From: Arthrobacter sp. AQ5-06
Lineage (GTDB): Bacteria > Actinomycetota > Actinomycetes > Actinomycetales > Micrococcaceae
Reading direction: 5' to 3'
DNA: 64,000 nt
Assembly: GCF_003287955.1 (NCBI RefSeq)
Contig: NZ_QMKP01000003.1
Span: 245,924-309,923, forward strand
Positions within the stretch are counted from its first letter, which is position 1; each line of letters starts with the position of its first letter. This document shows, piece after piece, positions 8,868 through 17,915 of this stretch. Made by a program: the position numbers and the translations under genes. Under the pieces are notes generated by a model. It was not told where the DNA came from and made no database searches. It saw only the letters and a list, made by a program, of their open reading frames with translations.

Positions 8868-10184
8868 CTAAAGCGACGCCGCCTCCTCCAGTCCGAGTCC
8901 TCGGGTTTCGGGGGCCATCCTAAGGCTGACGAGGAAGCCGACCAGTGTGATGCCTGCGGCGATCAGCATCGTCGCTCCGATCCCCAGCTCGGTCAGTGAG
9001 AGCGGAACAAGGTAGGTGCCTGCTGCCGCGCCAATCCGGCTCAACGAGGATGCGAGCCCAACGGCGGTTCCCCGCACCTCGGTTGGAAAGAGTTCGTTGG
9101 GGTACACCCACTGCAGGATTTGTGTTCCTCCAATAAAAACCGCATATCCGGCAAAAAGAAGCATTGTGACGGTGGGGGAAGCCTGGGGGATGAGACCCAA
9201 TCCCAGCAGTGCAAGGCCCGACCACAGGAAGCTGTGGAGGATCACCTTTCTGCGTCCCAGGCGATTGATTAACAGGACGAACACCAGCGCTCCCAACAGG
9301 AAGAGGACGGTGATGGCAGCGGATCCAAAGTTGGCCATGGTCCCTCCTAGGCCGAGCGCGTCGAGGATCCTGGGCGCGAAGGCATAAATCGCGAACAGCG
9401 GAATGATGGAGCAGGTCCAGAAGACGGATATGAAGAAGATACGGCCGCCGTACCCGGACCGGAACAGGACGCCGGCACTCACGCGATCGCCCGCGGCCGA
9501 CTCGAAGCTCGCCAGCTTCACGCCTTCGCCGAAGACCCGGGCAACTACGGCTCTCGCTTCTTCCACTCGCCCTTTGTTGGCGAGCCATCGAGGTGATTCG
9601 GGAGTGCCGTGCCGGAGGATGAGGAAGACCAAAGCCGGGAGCGTGGCGCTGGCCAGCATCCACCGCCATCCGTCAGGTCCCGTTTGGAGCAGGAGCTCAC
9701 CCACGATGTAGGCGACTGCGGCACCCACAAACCACATGACGATCAGGCCGCCCACTAGGGGTCCCCGATATCTTCGAGGAGTAAACTCAACGAGCAGCGA
9801 CGTGGCTATCGGGTAATCGGCGCCCACCGCGATGCCTATCAGGAGCCTGAGCACAAATAATCCAAGCGCGTCCTGAATCCAAAATTGCAGCGCTGAACAC
9901 AAGACGATTGCGGCGAGGTCAAGAGTGTAAAGGGTTTGCCGTCCGAACTTATCGGTCAGCCATCCGCCGAGGAATCCGCCAATGAAGATTCCTACGAGCG
10001 CGGAGGCGCCGATCAGGCCTTCCCAGTAGACGGTCAGCTCCAGTTGTGGAGTCGCTTGGACCAGCGCAACGCCGATGATGCTCAAGACGTAGCCATCAAG
10101 GAAGGGACCGCCCGCAGAATAGACAGCCAGCCGCTTATGGAAGCTGTTGAGGGGAAGGTCCTCTACGTTTACTGATGGTGGCAT
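8868..10184 (-). CDS. MFS transporter (metabolite:H+ symporter, NiaP/sugar-porter-like)
   Basis: This 438-residue protein has about twelve membrane segments and the MFS loop 2-3 signature GGWLTDKFGRQ near residue 80, with a second copy-like LINRLGRRK in the middle. The FLDGYVLSIIGVAL start and GADYPIATSLLVEFTPRRYRG loop resemble the organic-acid/metabolite porters of the NiaP or sugar-porter-like group. The ATG at 10184 has AAGG close upstream; a GTG directly before it is also possible. It is followed on the same strand (that is, preceded in transcription) by a GntR regulator, suggesting one unit. The substrate is not evident; a proline-like or betaine-like compound is an inference from the regulon around it. 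Confidence 0.85.
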   Translation of the reverse strand: MPPSVNVEDLPLNSFHKRLAVYSAGGPFLDGYVLSIIGVALVQATPQLELTVYWEGLIGASALVGIFIGGFLGGWLTDKFGRQTLYTLDLAAIVLCSALQFWIQDALGLFVLRLLIGIAVGADYPIATSLLVEFTPRRYRGPLVGGLIVMWFVGAAVAYIVGELLLQTGPDGWRWMLASATLPALVFLILRHGTPESPRWLANKGRVEEARAVVARVFGEGVKLASFESAAGDRVSAGVLFRSGYGGRIFFISVFWTCSIIPLFAIYAFAPRILDALGLGGTMANFGSAAITVLFLLGALVFVLLINRLGRRKVILHSFLWSGLALLGLGLIPQASPTVTMLLFAGYAVFIGGTQILQWVYPNELFPTEVRGTAVGLASSLSRIGAAAGTYLVPLSLTELGIGATMLIAAGITLVGFLVSLRMAPETRGLGLEEAASL

Positions 10185-10242
10185 CACCTTGAGTGTCCTA
10201 CAAAAGACCGATCCTGACGAGACCGCTCCTGGTGAATGATGC

Positions 10243-11046
10243 CTACTGGGGAACGAGGCGCTTCTCGAGGCGCTGGCGCGCGCTGGCCAGGGATTGCTTG
10301 GTCAGCTTGGTGGCTTCCTTGGCATCCCTTGCCCGGGCGGCTTCCAGGATGGCGGGTTGCGGGGTCCAGAGGCTGTCGTCGTCGTGCTCGATTGCTTCTG
10401 TGGCACCTATGACTTTGTACGGCCGGCACTGAAGCCAGAGGTTCTCTATGACCTGCAACAGCACCGGGTTGCCGCCTGCGGAATACAACGTGCGCAGCAG
10501 GTCTTCGTCGTCGTCCAGGGCGTCCCACACGCGGCGTTCGGTGACCGCTTTTTGCATTCGGGCGCAGGCTGCTTCCATGCGCGCTACGTCAGCGTCAGTG
10601 ACGTTGGCAGCTCCGCGGCGGGCGGCCTCAATCTCCAAGGTGGCCCGTACTTCGTAGATATGGATCAGTTCATCGACGGTGAATTCACGGACGACTGCCC
10701 CCCGGTGGGCCGCCACCCGAGTGGCCAGTCCTGTCTCTTCCAGCCGGCGAATGGCTTCCCTGACCGGCATCACGCTTGTACCGACCATCGCAGCAACGTC
10801 CCGGACCCTTAAGGGGGAGCCCCCGGCCAATTCGCCGGTGAGAATCGCGGTGCGCAGGGCCTCGTAGACTTGATCCGCTACAAGGGTGGGTGTGATCGAA
10901 AAGGCCGGAAAGGATCCGGACTGGGCCCCCAACAAGGGCTTCTTGATCTCCTGTTGTTGGGCAGCATCCGCTTTTTTTCCTGGCATGGGAACGATCCTAA
11001 TGGCGAGCGGCCCTGTTTTGCTCGTATTGCCAGTGTCAGTCGTCAT
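10243..11046 (-). CDS. GntR-family regulator, FCD subgroup (paralogue 1)
   Basis: This 267-residue regulator has an N-terminal winged helix (roughly residues 45-110: TPTLVADQVYEALRTAIL, then VRDVAAMVGTSVMPVREAIRRLE) and a C-terminal all-helical FCD ligand domain. The ATG at 11046 has AGGAG seven bases upstream and is chosen over an ATG 18 bases earlier. It is a close paralogue of the regulator at 15738-16412, sharing identical stretches such as GTSVMPVREAIRRLEE and LWLQCRPYKVIGATEA. A TGTGATCACA palindrome lies 71 bases upstream of its start, suggesting autoregulation. FCD members usually bind carboxylic or amino acids. Confidence 0.92.
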   Translation of the reverse strand: MTTDTGNTSKTGPLAIRIVPMPGKKADAAQQQEIKKPLLGAQSGSFPAFSITPTLVADQVYEALRTAILTGELAGGSPLRVRDVAAMVGTSVMPVREAIRRLEETGLATRVAAHRGAVVREFTVDELIHIYEVRATLEIEAARRGAANVTDADVARMEAACARMQKAVTERRVWDALDDDEDLLRTLYSAGGNPVLLQVIENLWLQCRPYKVIGATEAIEHDDDSLWTPQPAILEAARARDAKEATKLTKQSLASARQRLEKRLVPQ

Positions 11047-11116
11047 GCACACACTCCTAAACATGTTCCAAGACTAAACATGATCCAAAAATCTCCAGCC
11101 CAGCTATTGCGTGATT

Positions 11117-11126
11117 TGTGATCACA
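11117..11126. promoter_or_regulatory. TGTGATCACA operator, site 1
   Basis: A perfect 10-bp palindrome within GATTTGTGATCACATATC. It lies between the GntR gene on the left (minus strand) and the small reading frame and lysA-like relic on the right (plus strand), so it could serve either side. Confidence 0.7.
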
Positions 11127-11272
11127 TATCTAAACTGGAGTAAAGGCGCCAAGCACGCCATAGAGAAGTCAAGTAAACAGTAGCGGCACGCACCCAGTGC
11201 CATATCACCGACAGAGGCCGGGCCCCAAGGACAACAATTGTCCAAAGCCACTAAGACCAGGAAACCGCAGCC

Positions 11273-11464
11273 ATGAAGAAGCTGACAGCCCCAAGAACCA
11301 CCCAGCAGCGCCTGCACTACGACGCACTTCCAGCCTTGAAGCAGGAAGCGGCCGACCAGCGCACCTGGACAGGTTGCACCGGTGGAGAGTTTTCGCTGGA
11401 TTGCCCCTTCTGCTGGAGCCCCGAACCCAGCCGTCAGCGCAACGTGGCCGACGACCTGTGCTGA
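11273..11464 (+). CDS. Possible small protein of 63 residues, unknown
   Basis: A 63-codon frame starts with ATG 11 bases after an AGGA-like sequence and ends 15 bases before the start of the lysA-like relic. It contains a CPFC pair near its end but matches no family I recognise. It may be a leader peptide, a remnant, or chance. Its only support is position directly downstream of operator site 1. Confidence 0.22.
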   Translation: MKKLTAPRTTQQRLHYDALPALKQEAADQRTWTGCTGGEFSLDCPFCWSPEPSRQRNVADDLC

Positions 11465-11479
11465 AACCCTGAGGACCGA

Positions 11480-12612
11480 ATGTCCGAACGTCACAATCAG
11501 CCCACAATTAAGCCGCTTCCCGGAAGCCTCTCCGGAACCCGTGTGGCGGGGATCGTTGATCGCATTGGAACTCCTGTGTGGATCTACGATGCGGGCACCA
11601 TCCGTGCACAAGTTGATCAACTTCGAAACTTCGATGTCATCCGATACGCACACAAGGCAGGATCAAACATCCACATCCTCCGCCTGATGCAGGAGCTGGG
11701 TGTACTGGTGGATGCGGTGACTGCCGGCGAGATCCTAACGGCCCTGACGGCCGGATACACACCTGGCACGGATTCGGGCACGGCCATAGCCGCAAGACGA
11801 ACACCGGTGGCGATCACAGCAAGCACGGCATCTGGCACGAGCATCTTGCAGAAAGCCTGGACCTCGTCGATCGGCACGGGTTGAAACTGGTCGGCTTCCA
11901 TATGCACATTGGCTCCGGCGTCGATTACTCCCATCTCGAGCAGGTGTGCGACGCCATGGTTCAGCAGGTCAAACGGCATGGCCGGGACCTTGAGGCGATA
12001 TCGGCCGGTGGCGGCCTCTCCATTCCCTATGCTCCGGACGACCCGACTGTGGACACGGAACGGTACTTCAACGTCTGGGACGCCGCGAGACGCGAGATCA
12101 GCGACCATTTGGGTCACAGCGTCAGACTCGAAATTGAACCAGGTCGTTTCCTTGTCGCGCAGTCAGGAGTGCCTGCCGCCGAAATAAGGGCGAGCAAGCA
12201 GGTTGCCCACAACCACTTTTTGCTGGTTGACGCTGGTTTCAATGACCTTGGCCGCCCGGCCATGTATGGCAGCAGGCATCATGTGACAATCCTTGGCGCC
12301 GACGGATCCCCGCGCTCGGGTCCGCTTTCCGACGTCGTGCTCGCCGGGCCGCTCTGCGAGGCCGGTGACGTCTTTACGCAGTCCGAGGCAGGCGAAGTTC
12401 AGACCATGAAGCTGCCTGAGGCCGGGCTTGGCGACCTGGCTGTATTCCATGACACCGGCGCCTACGGCTCCAGCATGTCGTCAAACTACAACTCCCGTCC
12501 GGTCATACCGGAGGTCCTCGTCGACGGCGACATTCCCACGCTGATACGACGCCGCCAGACGGTTCAGGAACTGATCGGCCTGGAAACGGACGCAGCATGT
12601 GAGCTCCGCTGA
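11480..12612 (+). pseudogene. Diaminopimelate decarboxylase-like PLP enzyme (LysA family), internal deletion
   Basis: The gene starts at 11480 with GAGG seven bases upstream and reads the LysA N-terminus: TPVWIYDAGTIRAQ, the lysine that binds PLP in YAHKAGSNIHIL, and VDAVTAGEILTAL. At about 11770 the frame changes. Downstream, in another frame, GFGHGHSRKTNTGGDHSKHGIWHEH leads straight into MKLVGFHMHIGSG and the rest of the barrel and C-terminal domain (EPGRFLVAQSG, LCEAGDVF, GAYGSSMSSNYNSRP). The stretch between GYTPG and NPGFGHGHS is missing, so a deletion not divisible by three removed tens of residues. It cannot make an active decarboxylase. Its place between two GntR genes suggests it once belonged to this catabolic island rather than to lysine biosynthesis. 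Confidence 0.85.
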
Positions 12613-13037
12613 CGAGAAGAGTTTGCCCGTGGCCCGGCAATGCCAGGCTGGAGGCAAGGTGCACATCCCACGGGCCTTCCGCAACACTGGCGCTGGCGCG
12701 TCAGCTCGGGGATCACGCCGTCGCCACCTCGGTGGCTACAATTCCCGCCGGTCCCCCGCAATCGCACTGCGCCCGGCGCGTAGCGGATATTCGGGTTCGA
12801 TAACCTCACAGGGAGTATTCCGGGTGTCGTCACGTGCACGGCGTCCTTGGTGGTTCTCCGGATGAGGAATGCGGGGCGGGCAGCACGCCAAGGACAAACA
12901 GGTATCGCCAGCTGAGCTCTAAGGGTGCCGCGGACGGCCTCGCCGGCGAGGACGCATTGATGCGCTGACGTTGGCGAGGTCCAGACGCCGCGGTGCCGCC
13001 ACCGCCGTCGTCGGCCTTAGGAATGCCGCAACCCGCG
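12613..13037. other. Intergenic or decayed stretch
   Basis: No intact gene was recognised. One frame near 12690-12770 reads like protein (LARQLGDHAVATSVATIPAG) but is quickly broken by stops and frame changes, so this may be a decayed coding sequence of unknown family. Confidence 0.35.
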
Positions 13038-13835
13038 TCAGACGGGTGCAGTCACATGGCCAAGGTCCGCGGCTGCCTGGCAGGTGCAGTCGATGAACCG
13101 GGCACGGACGTCCTCTGACTCGGCCCGTTCAAGGGGGACCATGGTGGTGACGACGCCTGCGAGGCCGCCGGCCTCGACAAAGACGGGGGCGCTTACGCCC
13201 CAGATGCCCGGAGCGAGGGCGCCCGAGCTCGTTGCATAGCCGACCTCCCTGATCTCAGCGAGGTCGTCACGGATGGTGGCTTCTTCTTCTCGGCCAAGGA
13301 AATGCCCCGCAAGAATTGCATCGACTTCATCCTCCGGCACGGCGGACAACATCTCCCGCGCGCTGGCCCCGTGCAAAAGCGGACGCGAGCGTCCGGCTGC
13401 ATAACTGCAACTGAGGATGTGCTCGCTCTCCACCGATTCGACGCAGAGGGCCTCGCCGCTGCTCTGAACCAGGAAGGCAGCCAACTCTCCGGTTTCCCGT
13501 GAAAGCTGTTCAAGCCGCTGCCTCACCACCCCTTGTGCCAAGGCTTCATTGCGGTAGTTGTCGGCCAGCCGCACCACCTCCGGCCCCGCTGAATAACGGC
13601 CGACAACCTGGCTTTCCACGACGAAGCCGGCCTGCAACAAGGTCTGTAGATGCCGGTAAACAGTGGACACTGGAAGCCGCAGAAGGCCTGAAATCTGCGA
13701 GCTGCTAAGGGTCCGGTGGCGGGCGAACAGCAGCAGGATGGACATCGCGGTCCCGCGTTCGTCACGCCGTTTGGGTGACGCGGTTGGGGCATGGTTAGGG
13801 TCCGTTGGTTTATGCGTGAGAATACGTTTCTTCAT
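13038..13835 (-). CDS. IclR-family transcriptional regulator
   Basis: This 265-residue protein has an N-terminal winged helix (residues ~28-90, with SSSQISGLLRLPVSTVYRHLQTLLQAGFV) and the C-terminal IclR effector domain (about residues 105-260). The effector part shows the family layout around the sensing pocket (LHGASAREMLSA, REVGYATSSGALAPGIWGVSAPV). The ~30-residue N-terminal extension is rich in charged residues. It lies downstream of the P5C dehydrogenase gene on the same strand but is separated from it by a strong hairpin, so it is probably a separate unit. Its ligand is unknown. Confidence 0.9.
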   Translation of the reverse strand: MKKRILTHKPTDPNHAPTASPKRRDERGTAMSILLLFARHRTLSSSQISGLLRLPVSTVYRHLQTLLQAGFVVESQVVGRYSAGPEVVRLADNYRNEALAQGVVRQRLEQLSRETGELAAFLVQSSGEALCVESVESEHILSCSYAAGRSRPLLHGASAREMLSAVPEDEVDAILAGHFLGREEEATIRDDLAEIREVGYATSSGALAPGIWGVSAPVFVEAGGLAGVVTTMVPLERAESEDVRARFIDCTCQAAADLGHVTAPV

Positions 13836-13875
13836 GGGAGAACTTCCGTGGCTGTGTGGAAGGCCGGAGAGAGGG

Positions 13876-13915
13876 CAGCAGCCGCCGCCTGAGCATGATC
13901 AGGCGGCGGCTGCTG
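13876..13915 (-). terminator. Strong hairpin after P5C dehydrogenase gene
   Basis: A perfect 17-bp inverted repeat (13876-13892 and 13899-13915, 6-nt loop) lies about 125 bases downstream of the P5C dehydrogenase stop and before the IclR start. It has no T-run but its stability makes it a likely transcription end for the minus-strand operon. Confidence 0.65.
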
Positions 13916-14040
13916 GAAGCCGTTCGGAGCGTTGCGAGAGAGGCCCGACGGCGGTTGGAGGCTGAGTGCGCCACAGCGCACCCAGCCGGTCACGGGAGGC
14001 CCTGGTTAGTGGGGCCTTGGATTTGTTACTGGGCTGCCTA

Positions 14041-15687
14041 TTATTGGGCCAGGTACGGCTGCCGCCATTCGGTGGACGGCGAGAAGTTCTCGTGGATGAA
14101 CCGGCCGCTGAGCCACCGCTGCAAAGCCAAGCGGGAACCGGCCTTGTCATTGGTGCCGGAGCCGCGGCCACCGCCAAAGGCGACCTGTCCCATGAGGGCG
14201 CCGGTGGGCTTGTCGTTGATGTAGGTCATGCCGGCAGCATTGCGGAGCTTGTCCAGTGCCAGGGAGACTGCCCGGCGGTCGTTGGCGAAGATGGACAGGG
14301 TCAGGGCATAGTTGCTGGTCTGGTCCACCAGATCCAGGACGGACTCCCATTCGTTGTCCTCGTACACGTAGACCGTCAGGAGGGGGCCGAAGAATTCCTC
14401 GCTCATGGTGAAGGCGTGGGGATCGGTGGTCTCGAAGATCGTGGGTTCGACGAACCAGCCCTCTTCGGCGTGGACGTTCCCGCCGGCCAGGAGGGTATGG
14501 CTCGGGAGGGCCTTGGCCTTCTCGAGGGCAGCCTCGATCTTGCGCAGCGACGTCTCGTCGATAACTGCTCCGAGGAACGTCTCGTGCTCGGCCACATCGC
14601 CCACCCGCAGCGACTTGACGGTCTCGACAAGTTCGTCCTTGATCTGGCTCCAGACGCTGCGCGGGATGTAAGTGCGTGATGCCGCAGAGCACTTCTGGCC
14701 CGAGTACTCGAAGCCACTGCGAACCAGGGCAGCGCGTAGGGCGTCCGGATCGGCGCTGGGGTGTGCCACCACAGCGTTCTTGCCACCCGTTTCGCCTACC
14801 AGGCGGGGGAAGGAGCGGTACTGGTCGATGTTGTCACCGGCTTTTTTCCAGAGGCTGCGGAACACGTCCGTGGAACCCGTGAAGGTTAGGCCGGCAAAAT
14901 CCGGGTGGCTCATCGCCTGGTCGGAGATCGCACGGCCCGAGCCGTGGACGAGGTTGATCACACCTGGCGGAAGGCCGGCTTCCTCGAACATCCGCATGAG
15001 GACGTCATTGCTGAGGGCCGACTTCTCGGAGGGCTTCCAGACAACGGTGTTTCCCATGAGTGCAGCAGTGGTGGGCAGGTTGCTGGCAATGGCGGTGAAG
15101 TTGAACGGCGTGATGGCCAGGACGAAGCCTTCCAGGCCACGCTGGTCCAGCGAGTTGCCTTCGCCCTGCAGGGACTCCGGCTGATCAGCGAAGATCTGCT
15201 GGGCAAGGTGGGCGTTGTAGCGGAAGAAATCCGCTACTTCGCTGGCGGCGTCGATCTCTGCCTGGTGGAACGTCTTGGACTGCCCAAGCATGGTGGTGGC
15301 TACCAGCTCGTCACGGTACTTCCCCGCGGCGAGGTTGCCGGCACGCAGGAAGATCGCGGCGCGTTCCCACCAGGGAGTCCGGGACCAGTCGTGTTGGGCG
15401 GCCAGGGCCGCGTCGATCGCAGACTGGACTACCGCCTGATCTGCCGTGGGGATGCGGCCCAATACCTGGGAGTGGCGGTGGGGAGCAGTGACGTTGCGCA
15501 GCTCCCCGGTCATGGAGCGTACTCCGTTGATGACATGGGGAAGATCGCGAACGTTGGCTGTAACTTCGGCGATCTTCTTCTTGACGTCGGCTGCTTCGGG
15601 GGATCCCGGACGGAATTCGCGGGACGGCTCGTTGTGCGGGGTGGGTACCTTGAAGTTTCCAGCAACGCTGACTGATTGAGTGGCCAT
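14041..15687 (-). CDS. pruA: L-glutamate gamma-semialdehyde (1-pyrroline-5-carboxylate) dehydrogenase
   Basis: This 548-residue NAD-dependent aldehyde dehydrogenase oxidises P5C/glutamate semialdehyde to glutamate, the second step of proline breakdown. The length and motifs match the group 1 P5C dehydrogenases: VLAITPFNFTAIASNLPTTAA, the catalytic Glu in VGETGGKNAVV, and the catalytic Cys in YSGQKCSAASR. The frame stays open upstream to 15933, but the ATG at 15687 with AGGAGAAAG upstream fits the family start (MATQSVSVAG). The paralogous GntR gene ends 50 bases upstream on the same strand, so the two are probably one operon read from operator site 2. Confidence 0.95.
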   Translation of the reverse strand: MATQSVSVAGNFKVPTPHNEPSREFRPGSPEAADVKKKIAEVTANVRDLPHVINGVRSMTGELRNVTAPHRHSQVLGRIPTADQAVVQSAIDAALAAQHDWSRTPWWERAAIFLRAGNLAAGKYRDELVATTMLGQSKTFHQAEIDAASEVADFFRYNAHLAQQIFADQPESLQGEGNSLDQRGLEGFVLAITPFNFTAIASNLPTTAALMGNTVVWKPSEKSALSNDVLMRMFEEAGLPPGVINLVHGSGRAISDQAMSHPDFAGLTFTGSTDVFRSLWKKAGDNIDQYRSFPRLVGETGGKNAVVAHPSADPDALRAALVRSGFEYSGQKCSAASRTYIPRSVWSQIKDELVETVKSLRVGDVAEHETFLGAVIDETSLRKIEAALEKAKALPSHTLLAGGNVHAEEGWFVEPTIFETTDPHAFTMSEEFFGPLLTVYVYEDNEWESVLDLVDQTSNYALTLSIFANDRRAVSLALDKLRNAAGMTYINDKPTGALMGQVAFGGGRGSGTNDKAGSRLALQRWLSGRFIHENFSPSTEWRQPYLAQ

Positions 15688-15737
15688 TATCCGGCTTTCT
15701 CCTCTGCGATGTGCCGGGGCAGTAAGCCCCGGCTTGG

Positions 15738-16412
15738 TTATTGGGTTACGAGTCGGAGCTCCAGCCGGCGCAGGGCGCTGGCGAGGGAGTCCGCGGTGAC
15801 AGTGGTGGTTACGGCGGTGTCGCCGTCGATGAGTGCCTGGACCAAGGCTGGTTGCGGAGTCCAGAGCGTGTTGTCGTTCTTGGCAAGGGCCTCCGTTGCG
15901 CCGATCACCTTGTAGGGCCGGCACTGGAGCCAAAGTTGTTCGATAATACTGACGAGTACGGGATTACCCGAGGCCCGGTACAGGGTCCGGAGAAGTTCCT
16001 CATCCAGGTCCAGGGCGTCAATGATGCGACCTTCCGCGACGGCCTTCTGCATCTTTTCGCAGGAGGATTCCATCTCCCGCAGGTTCTTGCGGCTAACGTT
16101 GGGGGCTCCCTGGGTCGCAGCTTGTACCTCGAGGATTGTCCGTACGTCGTAGATGTGAATCAGCTCGGTGGCAGTGAACGTCCTGACCACTGCACCCTTG
16201 TGGGGGATGCGGGTGGCCAGTCTTGCTTCTTCCAGGCGGCGGATTGCCTCCCGGACGGGCATGACGCTAGTGCCTACCATGGCCGCCAGGTCGCGGACCC
16301 GAAGGGGTGACCCGGATTCCAAAGTGCCGGTCATGATGGCGTTCTCCAAGACCTCGTACACCTGGTCAGCCACCAACGTGGGGGTGACTGGACGGGTCAT
16401 TTCAAGGCTCAT
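15738..16412 (-). CDS. GntR-family regulator, FCD subgroup (paralogue 2)
   Basis: This 224-residue FCD regulator has the winged helix at residues ~10-75 (VADQVYEVLENAIM, GTSVMPVREAIRRLEEARLATRI) and an FCD domain to the end. The ATG at 16412 has GGAG six bases upstream and is preferred to the one at 16424. It shares most of its sequence with the regulator at 10243-11046, including the recognition-helix stretch, so both probably bind the same TGTGATCACA sites but may respond to different ligands through their less similar C-termini. It is first in an operon with pruA, with operator site 2 about 40 bases upstream. Confidence 0.93.
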   Translation of the reverse strand: MSLEMTRPVTPTLVADQVYEVLENAIMTGTLESGSPLRVRDLAAMVGTSVMPVREAIRRLEEARLATRIPHKGAVVRTFTATELIHIYDVRTILEVQAATQGAPNVSRKNLREMESSCEKMQKAVAEGRIIDALDLDEELLRTLYRASGNPVLVSIIEQLWLQCRPYKVIGATEALAKNDNTLWTPQPALVQALIDGDTAVTTTVTADSLASALRRLELRLVTQ

Positions 16413-16452
16413 GGGGTACTCCATTTCTAGCTCGCGGCCACTAAGCGTGATA

Positions 16453-16462
16453 TTTGATCACA
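16453..16462. promoter_or_regulatory. TTTGATCACA operator, site 2 (one mismatch)
   Basis: A near-copy of the shared palindrome, 41 bases upstream of the GntR paralogue 2-pruA operon and just past the end of the proline dehydrogenase gene. The flanks (ATATTTGATCACAATTC) also resemble the other sites. Confidence 0.62.
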
Positions 16463-16485
16463 ATTCAGTTTACGTCAATGCCACA

Positions 16486-17397
16486 TCAGCCTCCGATGAG
16501 GGAGCGAAGGAAGAGCAGCAGGTTGGCTGGTTTCTCAGCCATCCGGCGCATCAGGTACGGGTACCACTGCGTTCCGTAGGGGAGGTACACGCGGACGCGG
16601 TATCCGTCGCGGACCAACTCGTCCTGCAACTTCCGCCGGACTCCGTACAGCATCTGGAATTCGAAGTCCCGCTTGTCCAGTCCAAGCTCGGCCGCGGTTT
16701 CCTTGACGACGCCGATGCAGGTGTCGTCGTGGGTTCCGAAGGCCGGGTCCGGCAGGTGCTGAAGTGCCCAGCGGGAAAGATACTTGTATTGCTCGGTGAC
16801 CTCGTCTGCATCGCACAGTGCTGCCGATGAGGACTCGTCAAAGGCGCCTTTGACAAGACGGATCCGGGGCTTGATGTCCGTGAAGGACAACAGGTCCTCG
16901 GGCGTTTGGCGCATGTTGGCCTGGATGGCCAGCCGGGTGTTGGGATAGTCCGGCAGGATGCTCTTGTAAATGGCGAGGGTTTCCCGGCCCACCGAGCTGT
17001 GTTCCATGTCGACCTCCACGGTTGCCCCGTGGGTCGTGGCAGCGTTAAGGAGGGCCTTCAGGTTGTTCGCACACTCCTGGGGGTCAATCATGATGCCAAG
17101 CTGGGAGAGCTTCACCGAGACGGTTGAACCCGGGGCCCGGTTTCGAATATTCTCGATGGCTCCCTGGTATTCCTGGGTGGCCGCCTTGGACTGGGCAAGG
17201 TGGTGTACCGACTCGCCCAAAAGGTCCAGGCTGACATCGATACCAGCCTGATTAAGGGCCTTCGTGGCAATCCAGGCTTCGTCCAAACTGCGGCCCGCAA
17301 CATACCTGTCCACGATGGGCCTGGTCAGCCGGTTACGTGTGGCGATGGCTTCAAGTTTCTTATTCTCTGCGACATGCAGGAGAAGTCTGTTCGGCAT
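16486..17397 (-). CDS. putB: Proline dehydrogenase
   Basis: This 303-residue FAD enzyme oxidises L-proline to 1-pyrroline-5-carboxylate and passes electrons to the quinone pool. Length and sequence match the monofunctional actinobacterial/Gram-positive enzymes: VSVKLSQLGI, VEVDMEHSS, ANMRQTPEDL, RIRLVKGAFDE, FEFQMLYGVR and the C-terminal RVYLPYGTQWYPYLMRRMAEKP are signature stretches of the barrel and of the proline-binding RR site. The ATG at 17397 has AGGA eight bases upstream. It lies just upstream of the GntR2-pruA operon in the same direction, and operator site 3 lies 130 bases upstream. The symbol follows common use for split proline dehydrogenases. Confidence 0.95.
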   Translation of the reverse strand: MPNRLLLHVAENKKLEAIATRNRLTRPIVDRYVAGRSLDEAWIATKALNQAGIDVSLDLLGESVHHLAQSKAATQEYQGAIENIRNRAPGSTVSVKLSQLGIMIDPQECANNLKALLNAATTHGATVEVDMEHSSVGRETLAIYKSILPDYPNTRLAIQANMRQTPEDLLSFTDIKPRIRLVKGAFDESSSAALCDADEVTEQYKYLSRWALQHLPDPAFGTHDDTCIGVVKETAAELGLDKRDFEFQMLYGVRRKLQDELVRDGYRVRVYLPYGTQWYPYLMRRMAEKPANLLLFLRSLIGG

Positions 17398-17526
17398 AGG
17401 TGCACTTCCTAAGAGTCGCCGCGGTGGGACCGCGGTTCCCGACTGCCGGCCATTCCCTGGATGCGGGGGCCTGGACAGCTAATGTGGCCCAACTCTCTTT
17501 CGAGGGTTGTTCAGACAACATTAGCT

Positions 17527-17536
17527 TGTGATCACA
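17527..17536. promoter_or_regulatory. TGTGATCACA operator, site 3
   Basis: A perfect palindrome 130 bases upstream of the proline dehydrogenase start. The two flanks extend the symmetry (TTGTGATCACAA), giving 12 bp. Confidence 0.72.
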
Positions 17537-17783
17537 AATCACACAATGGGTATCTTGGAACAAATAAAAAAGACGTTTCCGGGGTTGAGAACAGTGGCAA
17601 GTCCGTGCTTAGCTCTGTCCTACCAACGGCTTTGCTTGGATGCTGGCCGGCATATTGGGGGCCATTTCACCCGCGCCAGAGCGGGCCCCGGAAACCAAAG
17701 ACCTTCACCTTGGCGTCCGCCCGCCCCCAAAGCAGTCGGCCGGCCGCGCGCACCGTCCCTCGAACCTGAAAGAAGATCACCCC

Positions 17784-17894
17784 ATGAACAGGATTCCAGC
17801 AGATGGCGTGGAACTGCCCGATGACGACGATGTCTGCAGAAACGGCCTCGCAGTAGACGGTTGCTTCTACTGCACAGGGCCGGAAACGGACTAA
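17784..17894 (+). CDS. Candidate small acidic protein, 36 residues
   Basis: A 36-codon frame starts with ATG preceded by AAGAAGA nine bases upstream, and encodes an acidic peptide with an Asp-run (DDDD) and three cysteines, two in CFYC. It lies in the 520-bp gap between the divergent-facing proline dehydrogenase start and the HutD end, downstream (plus strand) of operator site 3. I do not recognise the family. The good ribosome site and clustered cysteines speak for it; the short length means chance is possible. Confidence 0.35.
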   Translation: MNRIPADGVELPDDDDVCRNGLAVDGCFYCTGPETD

Positions 17895-17915
17895 AGCCGC
17901 CAGCGGGCCCGGCCA

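Noticed and set aside
12599..12865. Frame of 88 codons after the lysA relic
   Set aside because: Starts inside the relic's end, no ribosome site, Arg/Ser-rich translation without family pattern.
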